NCBI GenBank assembly: GCA_947164985.1
Contig: CAMUYI010000001.1
Span: forward strand, 248,001-312,000
Length of the DNA: 64,000 nucleotides
Source of the DNA: an uncultured Bacteroidales bacterium
GTDB taxonomy: Bacteria; Bacteroidota; Bacteroidia; Bacteroidales; Paludibacteraceae
Reading direction: 5' to 3'
The notes under the pieces are model-generated. The model was not told where the DNA came from. It did no database searches and saw only the letters and a list, made by a program, of their open reading frames with translations. The first letter of the stretch is position 1; each line of letters starts with the position of its first letter. Shown piece after piece: positions 41,694-50,866 of this stretch. Both the position numbers and the translations under genes were made by a program.

Positions 41694-42407
41694 ATGAAAT
41701 ACCTTTATTACATCTATCAGTATCTGATCGCCTGGCCGATCTTGTTGGTCCTGACGATTTTCACGGCGGTCTTTACCGTTTGTACCGTACATTGGAAGAA
41801 TGCAGAGTTTGTGCATAAGGTGCAGCAGTTCTGGTCAAGGTCGTTCTTCTGGCTGATGTTCCTGCCCGTTTCTGTCGATGGCACCGAGCATATTCAGCCC
41901 GGTCAGAGTTATGTTTTTGTGGCTAATCACCAGTCGATGTTCGACGTTTGGCTCGTTTACGGATGGTTGCCGGTGATTTTTAAATGGTTGATGAAGGCGG
42001 AGTTACGTAAAGTTCCTTTTATCGGTACGGGATGCAAGGCTGCAGGGCACATCTTCGTTGATCGTCGTAATGCCAAAGCGGCCATGGAGAGCCTCAAAGA
42101 GGTGGAGAAACAGCTCACGAATGGTATATGCACCGTCATCTTCCCGGAAGGAACCCGTTCGCTGAATGGCGAAATAGGACGATTCAAACGCGGAGCGTTC
42201 CAGATAGCATGGGATCTCGGCTTGCCGGTTATACCACTGTCGCTGGACGGATGCTATGAGGTGTTGCCTAAAGGCAAACCTTTCGTGCATCGTCATCCCG
42301 TGCATATGCATATAGGTGAGGCGATTGATCTCAAACAATATGCCGATTCCAACGAGGCTATTGAAGCAGTTCGTAATGCTGTTATTAGCGGAATAACTAA
42401 CAAATAA
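41694..42407 (+). CDS. plsC: 1-acyl-sn-glycerol-3-phosphate acyltransferase (PlsC)
   Basis: 237 residues. The N-terminal hydrophobic segment (about 10-30) anchors it to the inner membrane. Catalytic HX4D is NHQSMFD (His79, Asp84) and the acceptor-site motif is FPEGTRS (about 150-156). Converts lysophosphatidate to phosphatidate. Its last codons and stop lie in an 11-bp tandem repeat. Two bases after the PfkB gene. Confidence 0.92.
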   Translation: MKYLYYIYQYLIAWPILLVLTIFTAVFTVCTVHWKNAEFVHKVQQFWSRSFFWLMFLPVSVDGTEHIQPGQSYVFVANHQSMFDVWLVYGWLPVIFKWLMKAELRKVPFIGTGCKAAGHIFVDRRNAKAAMESLKEVEKQLTNGICTVIFPEGTRSLNGEIGRFKRGAFQIAWDLGLPVIPLSLDGCYEVLPKGKPFVHRHPVHMHIGEAIDLKQYADSNEAIEAVRNAVISGITNK

Positions 42408-42446
42408 CTAACAAATAACTAACAAATAACTAACAAATAACTAACG
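42392..42446. repeat. 11-bp tandem repeat, four perfect units, at the plsC 3' end
   Basis: AACAAATAACT repeated four times without change (42399-42442) with partial units on both sides. The first unit supplies the plsC stop codon; the rest fills the gap before the HIT gene. It is the least degenerate tandem repeat in the window. Confidence 0.95.
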
Positions 42447-42474
42447 CTTACAAGCTAAAAACACAAATAATACT

Positions 42475-42912
42475 ATGTATTCCGATCCTCAAAATTGTCT
42501 CTATTGTCAGAACAATGAGACACTCCACAATTTGATGATAGAGATCGCGCACCTGCGCGTGTCGCGCGCGTTCTTATTTAAAGAACAAACGTATCACGGT
42601 CGTTGCCTCGTGGCATATGATGAGCATGTGAATGATCTCAATGAACTGAGTGACGAACAACGCAACCTCTTCATGGCGGATGTGGCGGATGTCACACGTG
42701 CTATGCAGAAATTATTCAAACCTGAGAAGATCAACTACGGTGCGTATTCCGACAAACTGAGTCACCTGCATTTTCACCTGGCTCCCAAATATGTGGACGG
42801 ACCGGACTATGGAGGTACATTCCAGATGAATCCGGGTAAGGTCTATCTGTCCGATGCCGAGTATGCGGAGATGGTTGCTGCTCTTCGAGCAGAATTGAAA
42901 ATTGAAAAATGA
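42475..42912 (+). CDS. HIT-family nucleotide hydrolase/transferase
   Basis: 145 residues. The HIT triad is HLHFHLAPK (His97, His99, His101). The N-terminus carries CLYCQNN, a CxxC found in zinc-binding HIT proteins, and an upstream His near residue 41. Family members hydrolyse dinucleoside polyphosphates or AMP-conjugates. The C-terminal ELKIEK and stop codon come from a heptamer repeat. Confidence 0.85.
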   Translation: MYSDPQNCLYCQNNETLHNLMIEIAHLRVSRAFLFKEQTYHGRCLVAYDEHVNDLNELSDEQRNLFMADVADVTRAMQKLFKPEKINYGAYSDKLSHLHFHLAPKYVDGPDYGGTFQMNPGKVYLSDAEYAEMVAALRAELKIEK

Positions 42913-42922
42913 AAATTGAAAG
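42893..42922. repeat. Heptamer tandem repeat, 4 units, between the HIT gene and holB
   Basis: Units AATTGAA (three) and AAATGAA. They encode the end of the HIT protein, supply its stop codon and abut the holB start. Confidence 0.85.
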
Positions 42923-42925
42923 GTT

Positions 42926-44089
42926 TTGCTTTTCCGTGAGATTATAGGGCAGGAGGCGACGAAGCAGCAACTTCGTCAGTCGGTACGTGAGGGACGAATC
43001 CCTCATGCGCAACTTTTTGCAGGTATAAGCGGTATCGGTAAGTTACAATTGGCGCTGGCTTATGCCCAATACCTCAATTGTCCGCATCGTACGGAAGAAG
43101 ATAGTTGCGGTACGTGTCCGACTTGTCTGCAGTTTCAGCATCTGCAGCATCCGGATCTGCATTTTGTCTTTCCTATTGTCAAGACCGATGCCGGAGATAC
43201 CTGTGACGATTTCCTGGAACCATGGCGTCAAATCGTATTGGAGAAGGGTTATTTTGACCTCAACGACTGGCATGAAGCGCTAGGTGTGGAGACCAAGCAG
43301 TCGATGATCTATGAGAAAGAGAGTGGAGAAATACTGCGCAAACTGAGTCTCAAAGCCTACGGGGACGGGTATAAAGTGATGCTCATCTGGCAGCCGGAGA
43401 AGATGAATGCCTCATCGGCGAATAAGTTACTCAAGATTCTTGAAGAACCCGCACCCAAGACCATCTTTTTGATGGTATCGGAGCATCCTGAGCAGTTGTT
43501 GGCGACTATTCAGTCCCGCGTGCAGACGATACGTGTGCCGCGACTGGAGACAGAGACGATCGCTGAGGCTTTGTGCGCTAAGAGTATCAATTCGACCAAA
43601 GCAAACGATATCGCCCGCATTGCGAACGGCAGCTATCTGGCGGCGGTCAAAAAGCTCGATGAATCCGACGAAAATCAACAAGAATTGCGCGATTTCATCG
43701 CACTTTTCCGAGATGCTTATACGGTGGGTGTACTCCGTGATCCACAGAAGAAATACGAGAGTCTGCAGCGTTTACGTCAGTGGAGCCTCGATATGGCAGA
43801 CTCTAAAGTGGGAAGAGAGCGGCAGAAACATTTTCTGCAGTATGCCCAGCAACAGATTCGGGAGAACTTCATCCGTAATGCCGGTCAACCCGAACTCAAT
43901 TATCAGATGGAGGCAGAGCGCGATTTCTCCGTTAAATTCGCGCCTTTTATACATAGCGGCAATGTAGAAGCTATCATGAATCAACTCGATTTGGCTGAGC
44001 GACAGATTGAACAGAACGGAAACGCCAAGATGATTTTCTTTGACCTCTGCTTGCAGATGATCGTATTGATTAAGAAACCGAAACAATAA
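42926..44089 (+). CDS. holB: DNA polymerase III delta-prime subunit
   Basis: 387 residues of a clamp-loader AAA+ fold: FREIIGQEATKQQLRQSV at the N-terminus, modified P-loop FAGISGIGKLQ, a zinc-binding cluster with CGTCPTC, and LLKILEEPAPKTIFLMVSE (sensor region). The only start that fits is a TTG at 42926: an in-frame TGA at 42917-42919 lies in the heptamer repeat just upstream, and no ATG is available. This suggests that the repeat replaced the original start region. Confidence 0.87.
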   Translation: MLFREIIGQEATKQQLRQSVREGRIPHAQLFAGISGIGKLQLALAYAQYLNCPHRTEEDSCGTCPTCLQFQHLQHPDLHFVFPIVKTDAGDTCDDFLEPWRQIVLEKGYFDLNDWHEALGVETKQSMIYEKESGEILRKLSLKAYGDGYKVMLIWQPEKMNASSANKLLKILEEPAPKTIFLMVSEHPEQLLATIQSRVQTIRVPRLETETIAEALCAKSINSTKANDIARIANGSYLAAVKKLDESDENQQELRDFIALFRDAYTVGVLRDPQKKYESLQRLRQWSLDMADSKVGRERQKHFLQYAQQQIRENFIRNAGQPELNYQMEAERDFSVKFAPFIHSGNVEAIMNQLDLAERQIEQNGNAKMIFFDLCLQMIVLIKKPKQ

Positions 44090-44124
44090 ATGTCAAATAA
44101 CAAATATACAATGTCCAATGAATT
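44090..44124. repeat. Heptamer tandem repeat, 5 units, forming the 5' end of ricT
   Basis: Units ATGTCAA, ATAACAA, ATATACA, ATGTCCA and ATGAATT. They encode MSNNKYTMSNEL, i.e. the start codon and first 11-12 residues. Confidence 0.75.
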
Positions 44125-45172
44125 AGGTGCGTCGGCTACCAAGCGTAACTCGGCGCATATGTTACCGGTATGTGACTGGTTGAGTGACCTGCCGGAGAAT
44201 ACACGACTCACTGACCTGATTGAGGTGCAGTTCAAAAATACAAGAAAGGGTTATTTCCATAATGCCGCTAACTTGCCCTTGGAGAAAGGCGTCAAAGTGG
44301 TAGTAGAAGCGAACCCGGGATATGATGTAGGTGAAGTGGTGCTGACCGGTAAACTGGTCGAACTGCAGATCAAGAAGAATAAGATCGACGCTTCCCGTTA
44401 TGAGATTCGTCAAGTGATCCGTATTGCTACCGAGGAAGACCTGCAACGCGCAGCAGAAGCCCACGCACGCGAGCATCAGACGATGATCAAAGCGCGTGAA
44501 CTGGCTAAATCGTTGGGTTTGGAGATGAAGATAGGAGATGTGGAGTTTCAGGGAGACGGATCCAAAGCGATCTTCTTCTATATAGCAGATGGTCGTGTCG
44601 ATTTCCGTCAGTTGATCAAGGTGTATGCCGAGACCTTCCGTATCCGCGTGGAGATGAAGCAGATCGGTGCACGACAGGAGGCAGGACGTATCGGCGGTAC
44701 GGGTCCATGCGGTCGTGAGTTATGTTGTTCGACCTGGATGATCAATTTCTCGTCCGTAGGTACGGGTGCAGCGCGTCTGCAGAATATATCGCCGAATCCG
44801 CAGAAGTTAGCCGGTATGTGCGCGAAACTCAAGTGCTGTCTCAATTATGAGGTACCTGTATATGAGGATGCGTCTAAGTTATTACCGAACCGTCATATCG
44901 AGTTGGAAACTCAAGAGGCAACCTGGTATTTCTTCGCTTCCGACCCCTTAGCAGGTACCGTTACTTATTCGTCTGACCCGCAGAAGGGAGTGAATCTGAC
45001 CGTTCTCTCTGCAGCAAGGGCTCATGAGATCATCGCCATGAACCGACGGGGTGAGAAACCCGCCACGCTGGAAGGAAACAAGTCCGCGGTGGTTGAGATC
45101 GGATACCAGACAGGACATGGGGATGTCACCCGTTTCGACCACAAAAAGAAAAAACACCATAACAGACGATGA
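44090..45172 (+). CDS. ricT: RicT/PSP1-domain protein (YaaT type)
   Basis: 360 residues with a central PSP1 domain: GYFHNAANLPLEKGVKVVVEA near 55-75, FFYIADGRVDFRQLIK, RIGGTGPCGRELCC and MCAKLKCCLNYE. The clustered Cys residues match the iron-sulfur ligands known for RicT of the Bacillus RicAFT complex. Its role in Bacteroidota is not defined; it is usually found beside gldH, as here. C-terminus is basic ([10 protein letters not shown]). Start ATG at 44090 is in a heptamer repeat; an alternative is ATG 44111. Overlaps gldH by 4 bp. Confidence 0.9.
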   Translation: MSNNKYTMSNELGASATKRNSAHMLPVCDWLSDLPENTRLTDLIEVQFKNTRKGYFHNAANLPLEKGVKVVVEANPGYDVGEVVLTGKLVELQIKKNKIDASRYEIRQVIRIATEEDLQRAAEAHAREHQTMIKARELAKSLGLEMKIGDVEFQGDGSKAIFFYIADGRVDFRQLIKVYAETFRIRVEMKQIGARQEAGRIGGTGPCGRELCCSTWMINFSSVGTGAARLQNISPNPQKLAGMCAKLKCCLNYEVPVYEDASKLLPNRHIELETQEATWYFFASDPLAGTVTYSSDPQKGVNLTVLSAARAHEIIAMNRRGEKPATLEGNKSAVVEIGYQTGHGDVTRFDHKKKKHHNRR

Positions 45173-45621
45173 GAAAATTACTGTTTTTGGCAACCTTGGC
45201 GCTCGCGCTTACTGCTTGCCGTCAAGATATCGTATTTAGTCAATTTGTCTCGATTCCATCGGGAGAATGGCATGTGGATTCGGTGGCGCAATTTGATTAT
45301 CAGATAGCCGATAAAGAGGCAGGCTACCAGATGCTGGTCTATGTGCGCCATACGGAACGCTATCCGTATCAGAACATGTGGCTCTTCCTGGATAACGGTA
45401 TGCAACGCGATACGATAGAGTTCTACTTGGCAGATGATCGGGGACAATGGCTCGGAGACAAGCATCACGGATTCATAGAAATGCCCGTTCTCATCGAGCA
45501 AAATTATCATTTCTCAGATACAGGGCATTGCGCTATGACCATCCAACACGGCATGCGGGATAGTCTATTACGTGGAGTGACAGATATAGGTGTAGAGATA
45601 AAACGAAATGGGCAAGAATAA
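45169..45621 (+). CDS. gldH: GldH-like gliding/T9SS-associated lipoprotein
   Basis: 150 residues. Lipoprotein signal [17 protein letters not shown], lipidated Cys17. [16 protein letters not shown] and [19 protein letters not shown] match GldH, which lies next to ricT in many Bacteroidota. Role in gliding or type IX secretion is inferred from Flavobacterium genetics. Overlaps ricT by 4 bp and trmB by 14 bp. Confidence 0.85.
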   Translation: MRKLLFLATLALALTACRQDIVFSQFVSIPSGEWHVDSVAQFDYQIADKEAGYQMLVYVRHTERYPYQNMWLFLDNGMQRDTIEFYLADDRGQWLGDKHHGFIEMPVLIEQNYHFSDTGHCAMTIQHGMRDSLLRGVTDIGVEIKRNGQE

Positions 45622-46351
45622 GTTGAAAAAGTTCGCGGAGATGGAGACCTTCTCCAATGTCTTCCAACCGCCTTATGACCCGTCGATGGTAGGACATTGG
45701 CGGGAACGTTATTTTCATAATGACCGTCCTATTGTGCTCGAGTTGGGTTGCGGACGAGGTGAATATACGGTAGGTCTGGCTGAGAAATATCCTGATAAGA
45801 ACTTCATCGGAGTGGATATCAAAGGTGCGCGTATGTGGGCAGGCGCCAAACAGGCGGAGCAGGCGGGGTTGAAGAATGTGGCGTTTCTGCGTACGCAGAT
45901 AGAGTTCATTACGAATTTCTTTGCCGCCAATGAGATAGACGAAATATGGATCACGTTCTGTGACCCGCAGATGAAAAAAGCTACCAAACGGTTGACTTCC
46001 ACCTATTTCATGCAGCGCTATCAGCAGATCATGAAACCTAACGGACTGATCCACCTCAAGACCGATAGCCCGTTCCTCTATACCTATACGAGCGAGATGC
46101 TGCGGCTCAACCCCTATCCGGTTTTGGCTAGCACGGATGATTTATATGGAGAAAACGCCGATTCCAACGCACTTTTTGAGGATGCGAAAGCACTGCAAAC
46201 GCATTATGAGAAACAATGGTTAGACCGTGGTTTTACCATCAAGTATATCGAATGGCAACTGGTGCCTCTAAGCTCTTTTGAGGAACCGACAATCGAGATA
46301 GAGCATGACTCCTATCGTTCCTACGGTCGCAATTACCAAGTTACTGACTGA
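45608..46351 (+). CDS. trmB: tRNA (guanine-46-N7)-methyltransferase
   Basis: 247 residues. SAM-binding [34 protein letters not shown] (in part [10 protein letters not shown] and GVDIKGARM, about 41-75), catalytic region [17 protein letters not shown] in place of the usual FPDPWpKkRH, and [14 protein letters not shown] Bacteroidota-type TrmB. The frame overlaps gldH and ends 14 bp before the TonB receptor start. Confidence 0.9.
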   Translation: MGKNKLKKFAEMETFSNVFQPPYDPSMVGHWRERYFHNDRPIVLELGCGRGEYTVGLAEKYPDKNFIGVDIKGARMWAGAKQAEQAGLKNVAFLRTQIEFITNFFAANEIDEIWITFCDPQMKKATKRLTSTYFMQRYQQIMKPNGLIHLKTDSPFLYTYTSEMLRLNPYPVLASTDDLYGENADSNALFEDAKALQTHYEKQWLDRGFTIKYIEWQLVPLSSFEEPTIEIEHDSYRSYGRNYQVTD

Positions 46352-46364
46352 AGACAACCATCCA

Positions 46365-48587
46365 ATGAAGCATATTTTGTTCATATTGTTTTTGGCGTTG
46401 ACCACTTGTCTGCAGGCGCAGATAAGCGGTGTGGTGCTGGATGAGAAGGGGGAACCGCTGGTAGGTGCAAATGTCTATTGGGCGGGTACCTCGACAGGTG
46501 TAGCAACGGATTTTGAGGGACAGTTTACCTTGATGCCGGTCAAGACGACGCATCTGTTGGTAGCCTCTTTCGTAGGCTGCCATAACGACACGATAGCAGT
46601 CATGAACCGAGTGCCGCTGACAATCGTGCTGGTTGACGAAGCGGTGCTGGACGAGGTGACGATCACGGAACGTAAGATGGGGGTACTGAAGAGTCGCAGT
46701 TCGGCTTTTGACACGCAGACGATCGGTACGGAAGAGCTATGCCGCGCGGCATGCTGTAACCTGAGCGAAGCGTTCGAGACCAATGCGTCGGTAGATGTGG
46801 CGTATTCGGATGCGGCGACGGGCGCCAAGCAGATAAGACTGTTAGGTTTGAGCGGTACGTATGTGCAGTTAATTCAGGAGAACACGCCTGCTGTGCGTGG
46901 TCTGGCGCAGAATTTCGGACTGGAGTATATTCCCGGTCCTTGGATGAGTTCGATCCAGGTAAGTAAGGGTACCTCGTCCGTCATCAACGGCTATGAGGCT
47001 ACGTCCGGACAGATCAATGTAGAGTTACTCAAACCTAATACGCAGAATCCGCTGGCGGTCAACCTGATGTTCAATAGCGAACTGATGGCGGAGGCGAATA
47101 TTATGGGCGGATGGGAAATCAAAGATCACCTCTACACCGGTATCTTGGCGCATTACGGCGGCAGTTACATGGCGATGGATGAGAACCATGACTCGTTTGC
47201 CGATATGCCGAAGGTGCAGAACGCGAATCTTGCCAACCGATGGTTCTACAAGCATGGTAACTATACTTTCCAGGCGTTTGTGCGCGGACTCTATGACCGC
47301 AGACGTGCCGGACAAATTGCGCATCATGCGGACACAATCGCGAACCCGTATTTAATCAACCTCAACACATGGCGCGTGGAAGGATTTCTGAAGAACGGCT
47401 ATGTGTTCGACGAAGAGAGCGGTTCATCTGTGGCCTTGATCACGGCCGTCAGTTACCATGATCTGAATAACCAATACGGCCTGCGTAACTGGGCGGCAAA
47501 CCAGCTGAACGTTTATGTCAATGCGCTCTATCAAGGTAATTTTGAAGGCGGCGGACTGATCGATAACGACCATCGTCTGAGTGCCGGTTTGAGCGTGAAT
47601 GTGGATAAATATCGGGAAGCACTCAGCATTCAGTCGTCAGTATTCAATCTCGACCGTCTGGAAGCGGTGCCGGGCATTTTTGCGGAGTACAGTTTTAAGT
47701 ATGCGGATATGTTGTCTTTGGTAGCGGGTGTACGGGCCGATTATTCGACGCGGTACGGGTTCTTCTTCACCCCGCGTATGAATATCCGTTATACGCCGTT
47801 CGAATGGTGGACCTTACGGGCCAGTGCCGGTATGGGGTATCGCAGTCCGAATACGATCGCTGATAATGCGTTTATCTTACCTTCGAGCCGTGTGCTGCAT
47901 CTGGCAGATGATATCCGACAAGAAAAGGCGGTGAATACGGGGCTGAGTACTACGTTTTATATTCCGATGGGTAGCAAACAGTTACAATTGTCGGCGGAGT
48001 ATTATTACACGCATTTTATGAACTCGCTCATCGTGGATATGGACCAGGACAAACATGCCGTCTATATCTACAACCAGACGGATATCGAGGGTGCCAAATC
48101 GTTTGCGCACTGCGCACAAGTGGAGGCCTCGATGGAGGTGCTGCGCGGTTGGACCTGGACCGCTGCATTCCGTTGGACGGATGTCGAGCAGACGACCTTC
48201 AATAGTACGACGAACCGCTATGAGTTACGTCCCAAAGCCTTGACGAACCGCTTCAAAGGCGTGATCACGACTAGTTACCAGACGCCGCTTAAGAAATGGC
48301 AGTTCGATGTAACGGCGCAGTTCAATGGCGTGAGTCGTATGCCGGACGGGTTTGAGACACCCTTTACCTGGTATCCACAACTCATGGCACAGATCACCAA
48401 ATACTGGCGTACCTGCAGCCTGTATGTGGGCGCAGAGAATATGACGAACTTCCGACAAGATCATCCGATAATCGACTCTTTCCATCCCTTCGGCCCGGAT
48501 TTCGATGCCTCCATGGTTTGCGGTCCTACGACGGGTTGGAAAATATATGTCGGTTTCCGGTATGACCTGGAGAAACCGGAAGAATAA
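46365..48587 (+). CDS. TonB-dependent outer-membrane receptor with carboxypeptidase-regulatory-like N-domain
   Basis: 740 residues from ATG 46365 (signal peptide MKHILFILFLALTTCLQAQ). An Ig-like CarboxypepD_reg domain (SGVVLDEKGEPLVGANVYW, about 20-95) is followed by the plug (about 110-225, with GTYVQLIQENTPAVRGLA and SSVINGYEATSGQINVELL in part) and a 22-strand barrel. Substrate unknown: the short CarboxypepD_reg-plug layout is typical of iron/metal or cofactor receptors rather than SusC glycan receptors. No SusD-like partner follows. Residues about 419-428 are encoded by a heptamer repeat in a barrel loop. Confidence 0.85.
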   Translation: MKHILFILFLALTTCLQAQISGVVLDEKGEPLVGANVYWAGTSTGVATDFEGQFTLMPVKTTHLLVASFVGCHNDTIAVMNRVPLTIVLVDEAVLDEVTITERKMGVLKSRSSAFDTQTIGTEELCRAACCNLSEAFETNASVDVAYSDAATGAKQIRLLGLSGTYVQLIQENTPAVRGLAQNFGLEYIPGPWMSSIQVSKGTSSVINGYEATSGQINVELLKPNTQNPLAVNLMFNSELMAEANIMGGWEIKDHLYTGILAHYGGSYMAMDENHDSFADMPKVQNANLANRWFYKHGNYTFQAFVRGLYDRRRAGQIAHHADTIANPYLINLNTWRVEGFLKNGYVFDEESGSSVALITAVSYHDLNNQYGLRNWAANQLNVYVNALYQGNFEGGGLIDNDHRLSAGLSVNVDKYREALSIQSSVFNLDRLEAVPGIFAEYSFKYADMLSLVAGVRADYSTRYGFFFTPRMNIRYTPFEWWTLRASAGMGYRSPNTIADNAFILPSSRVLHLADDIRQEKAVNTGLSTTFYIPMGSKQLQLSAEYYYTHFMNSLIVDMDQDKHAVYIYNQTDIEGAKSFAHCAQVEASMEVLRGWTWTAAFRWTDVEQTTFNSTTNRYELRPKALTNRFKGVITTSYQTPLKKWQFDVTAQFNGVSRMPDGFETPFTWYPQLMAQITKYWRTCSLYVGAENMTNFRQDHPIIDSFHPFGPDFDASMVCGPTTGWKIYVGFRYDLEKPEE
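47620..47647. repeat. Heptamer tandem repeat, 4 units, inside the first TonB receptor gene
   Basis: Units CACTCAG, CATTCAG, TCGTCAG and TATTCAA at 7-bp period, encoding LSIQSSVFN around residues 419-428. Confidence 0.75.
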
Positions 48588-48604
48588 ATAACATTTATTA
48601 ATCA

Positions 48605-48666
48605 TTACGGGGTGCTTCGGCTGAGAATAAACCCTTGGAACTTAGGCGGGTAATGCCGTCAAAGGA
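48605..48666 (+). promoter_or_regulatory. TPP (thiamine pyrophosphate) riboswitch
   Basis: The core elements are present in order: ACGGGGTGC (48606-48614), GGCTGAGAATA (48619-48629), ACCCTTGGAAC (48631-48641), then GCGGGTAATGCCG (48646-48658) and AAAGGAAA. These are the THI-element consensus blocks. The 3' end lies about 5 nt before the start codon of the following TonB receptor, so control is probably at translation initiation. I see no terminator between them. Confidence 0.92.
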
Positions 48667-48670
48667 AAAA

Positions 48671-50866
48671 ATGAAAAAACATTCTATTCGTATTGCATGC
48701 GTGTGTGCATGCGTACTTCTTAATGTAAACGCGTACGTACGTGCGCAAGTGATTAACGAGTCATTCGAAGAGGACACGCTGACGATCATCGGTCGCGATA
48801 TAGCCGATATAGTGGTCAGTGCGCCTGTTACGCAAGCGACCATCAGCAAGCAGGAGGTGAAGTATGCGGAACTGAACCGAGACAACACGGGGCAGAACTT
48901 ACCGATCTTGCTGACTAAGACCCCCTCGTTGGTAACGACCAGCGATGACGGTCTGGGCGTGGGGTACACCTATTTTCGCGTACGCGGTAGTGACCACACG
49001 CGTATTAATATGACCATCAACGAGGTGCCGCTCAATGATGCGGAGAGCCAGACGGTCTTCTGGGTAAATATGACGGATATCAGTTCATCCATCACGAAGC
49101 TTGATGTGCAACGCGGTATAGGTACGAGTTCCAACGGCGGTAGCAGTTTTGGAGCCAGCATCAATATATCCACGATCGATGCACAACAGGCCAATGTACA
49201 AGATACAAAGGGACCTGTGCGGGGTGAGTTGAGTTTCAACGGTGGTATGTACAACACGTTCCGCGAGATGGCAAAGATCGATGCCTACTGGGGCGACAAG
49301 AACAGCGATAAGGGTGCATGGCATGTCGGCGGACGATTCAGTAAGGTCAACTCGGACGGATATATCGACCGTGCCTTCTCGGATCTGTTCAGTTATCAGG
49401 CTCAGTTAGGTTGGCAGAACAGCAAGACTGCGGTTAATCTGCTTTCCTTCGGCGGCAAAGAGAAGACCTATCTGGCATGGAACGGTCTGACGCGCGAGGA
49501 TATAGAGGTGAACAGGCGTCAGAACAGCGCCGGGGCTTTTCTCGATGCTAACGGCAACGTGCAGTACTACCGCAACGAGACCGATAACTATCAGCAACAC
49601 CATGTGCATCTGAATGTAACCCATCGGTTCAACTCGCATTGGAGTTTGAATGCGACCGGGCATTATACCTTCGGTACGGGTTATTGGGAGACGTTTGACT
49701 CCTGGTATCTGCTCGGTATTGCGCAGAAAGGTCTTCGGAACCATTTCTACGGTGGCATCCTCAGCGCTAAATATATCCATGAGAAAGTCGATGTGCAGGC
49801 AGGTATCTCACTTAATAATTACAACGGAACGCTGTACGGCAATATTGACCAGAACTACGGGACTGATTTCAAGGAGTACTATTTGGGTTTCGGCGACAAA
49901 TTAGACGGCAACATATATGCAAAAGCCAACTGGCGAGTGTTGCACCGCGGCAAAGAGAAGTTGACGCTCTACGGCGATCTGCAATACCGCTTGGTGAACC
50001 ATCATATCTACGGCGATAACGATAATAGTACCATTCCGGGATACCGCGTGAAGATCGAAGAGCAGCATACCTGGCATTTCTTCAATCCGAAAGCGGGTCT
50101 GACGTACGACAACGGCGGTCACCGTCTGTCAGCTACCTTTGCGTTAGCTAACCGCGAGCCGGCACGAACGAATTTCACCAACCGTCAAGAGGACGAAGCA
50201 ATGCCTAAACCCGAGAAGTTATTTGACTATGAGTTGGGATATCATTACACATCGGCAGGAGTGACCAAAAGCGGGTACGCTATGCCTTGGCATATCGGTC
50301 TGAACCTCTATTTCATGGATTATAAAGACCAGTTGGTTCTCACGGGTGAGATCAACAGTGTAGCTATTTTCCTGACGAAGAACGTCGATAAATCGTACCG
50401 GACAGGCGCGGAGTTGCAGTTCGGTGTGGACTGGACGAAATGGTTTAGTTGGAGCGGTACGCTGACCTGGAGTCGCAATAAATGGTTAGACGGAAACAAA
50501 TGGCGTACGATCTCTTTCTCACCGGACTGGATTGCAGGGAACATCTTCTCATTCCATGCCGCGGGATTCAATGCGGAGCTGCAAACGAGCGTGATCAGTA
50601 AGCAGTTCTTAGCGAATAACGAGGATCCGAACGCTACGCTGAAAGCTTACACCGTTACGAACCTGAACATGCAATACCTTCTGCCAACGAAGCAATTCAA
50701 ACACTGCCCGGACATAACGATCAAATGTCAGGTGAATAATCTCTTCAACGCTATGTACGAGAGCAACGGCTATGTCTATCATGACGCATGGTCAGGAAGC
50801 GACATCGCCTATTTCATGCCCCAAGCGGGTATCAACGTACACGCAGGGTTTGTCGTACAATGGTAG
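48671..50866 (+). CDS. TonB-dependent receptor under TPP riboswitch control (probable thiamine transporter, OMthi-type)
   Basis: 731 residues from ATG 48671 (MKKHSIRIACVC...YVRAQ signal peptide). The longer frame from 48635 would be translated from the riboswitch itself and is rejected. Plug domain about 45-165 (SAPVTQATISKQEV, YFRVRGSDHTRINMTINEVPLNDAES in part), then barrel ending in the aromatic VHAGFVVQW. Regulation by TPP strongly implies uptake of thiamine or a precursor across the outer membrane, as known for the riboswitch-controlled receptor of Bacteroides. No inner-membrane PnuT or thiamine pyrophosphokinase gene follows here. Confidence 0.9.
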   Translation: MKKHSIRIACVCACVLLNVNAYVRAQVINESFEEDTLTIIGRDIADIVVSAPVTQATISKQEVKYAELNRDNTGQNLPILLTKTPSLVTTSDDGLGVGYTYFRVRGSDHTRINMTINEVPLNDAESQTVFWVNMTDISSSITKLDVQRGIGTSSNGGSSFGASINISTIDAQQANVQDTKGPVRGELSFNGGMYNTFREMAKIDAYWGDKNSDKGAWHVGGRFSKVNSDGYIDRAFSDLFSYQAQLGWQNSKTAVNLLSFGGKEKTYLAWNGLTREDIEVNRRQNSAGAFLDANGNVQYYRNETDNYQQHHVHLNVTHRFNSHWSLNATGHYTFGTGYWETFDSWYLLGIAQKGLRNHFYGGILSAKYIHEKVDVQAGISLNNYNGTLYGNIDQNYGTDFKEYYLGFGDKLDGNIYAKANWRVLHRGKEKLTLYGDLQYRLVNHHIYGDNDNSTIPGYRVKIEEQHTWHFFNPKAGLTYDNGGHRLSATFALANREPARTNFTNRQEDEAMPKPEKLFDYELGYHYTSAGVTKSGYAMPWHIGLNLYFMDYKDQLVLTGEINSVAIFLTKNVDKSYRTGAELQFGVDWTKWFSWSGTLTWSRNKWLDGNKWRTISFSPDWIAGNIFSFHAAGFNAELQTSVISKQFLANNEDPNATLKAYTVTNLNMQYLLPTKQFKHCPDITIKCQVNNLFNAMYESNGYVYHDAWSGSDIAYFMPQAGINVHAGFVVQW

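Noticed and set aside
46305..46364. Longer start for the first TonB receptor overlapping trmB
   Set aside because: The signal peptide begins at 46365; the upstream residues are trmB sequence in another frame.
48635..48670. N-terminal extension of the riboswitch-controlled receptor
   Set aside because: These codons are the 3' half of the TPP aptamer; the clean signal peptide starts at 48671.
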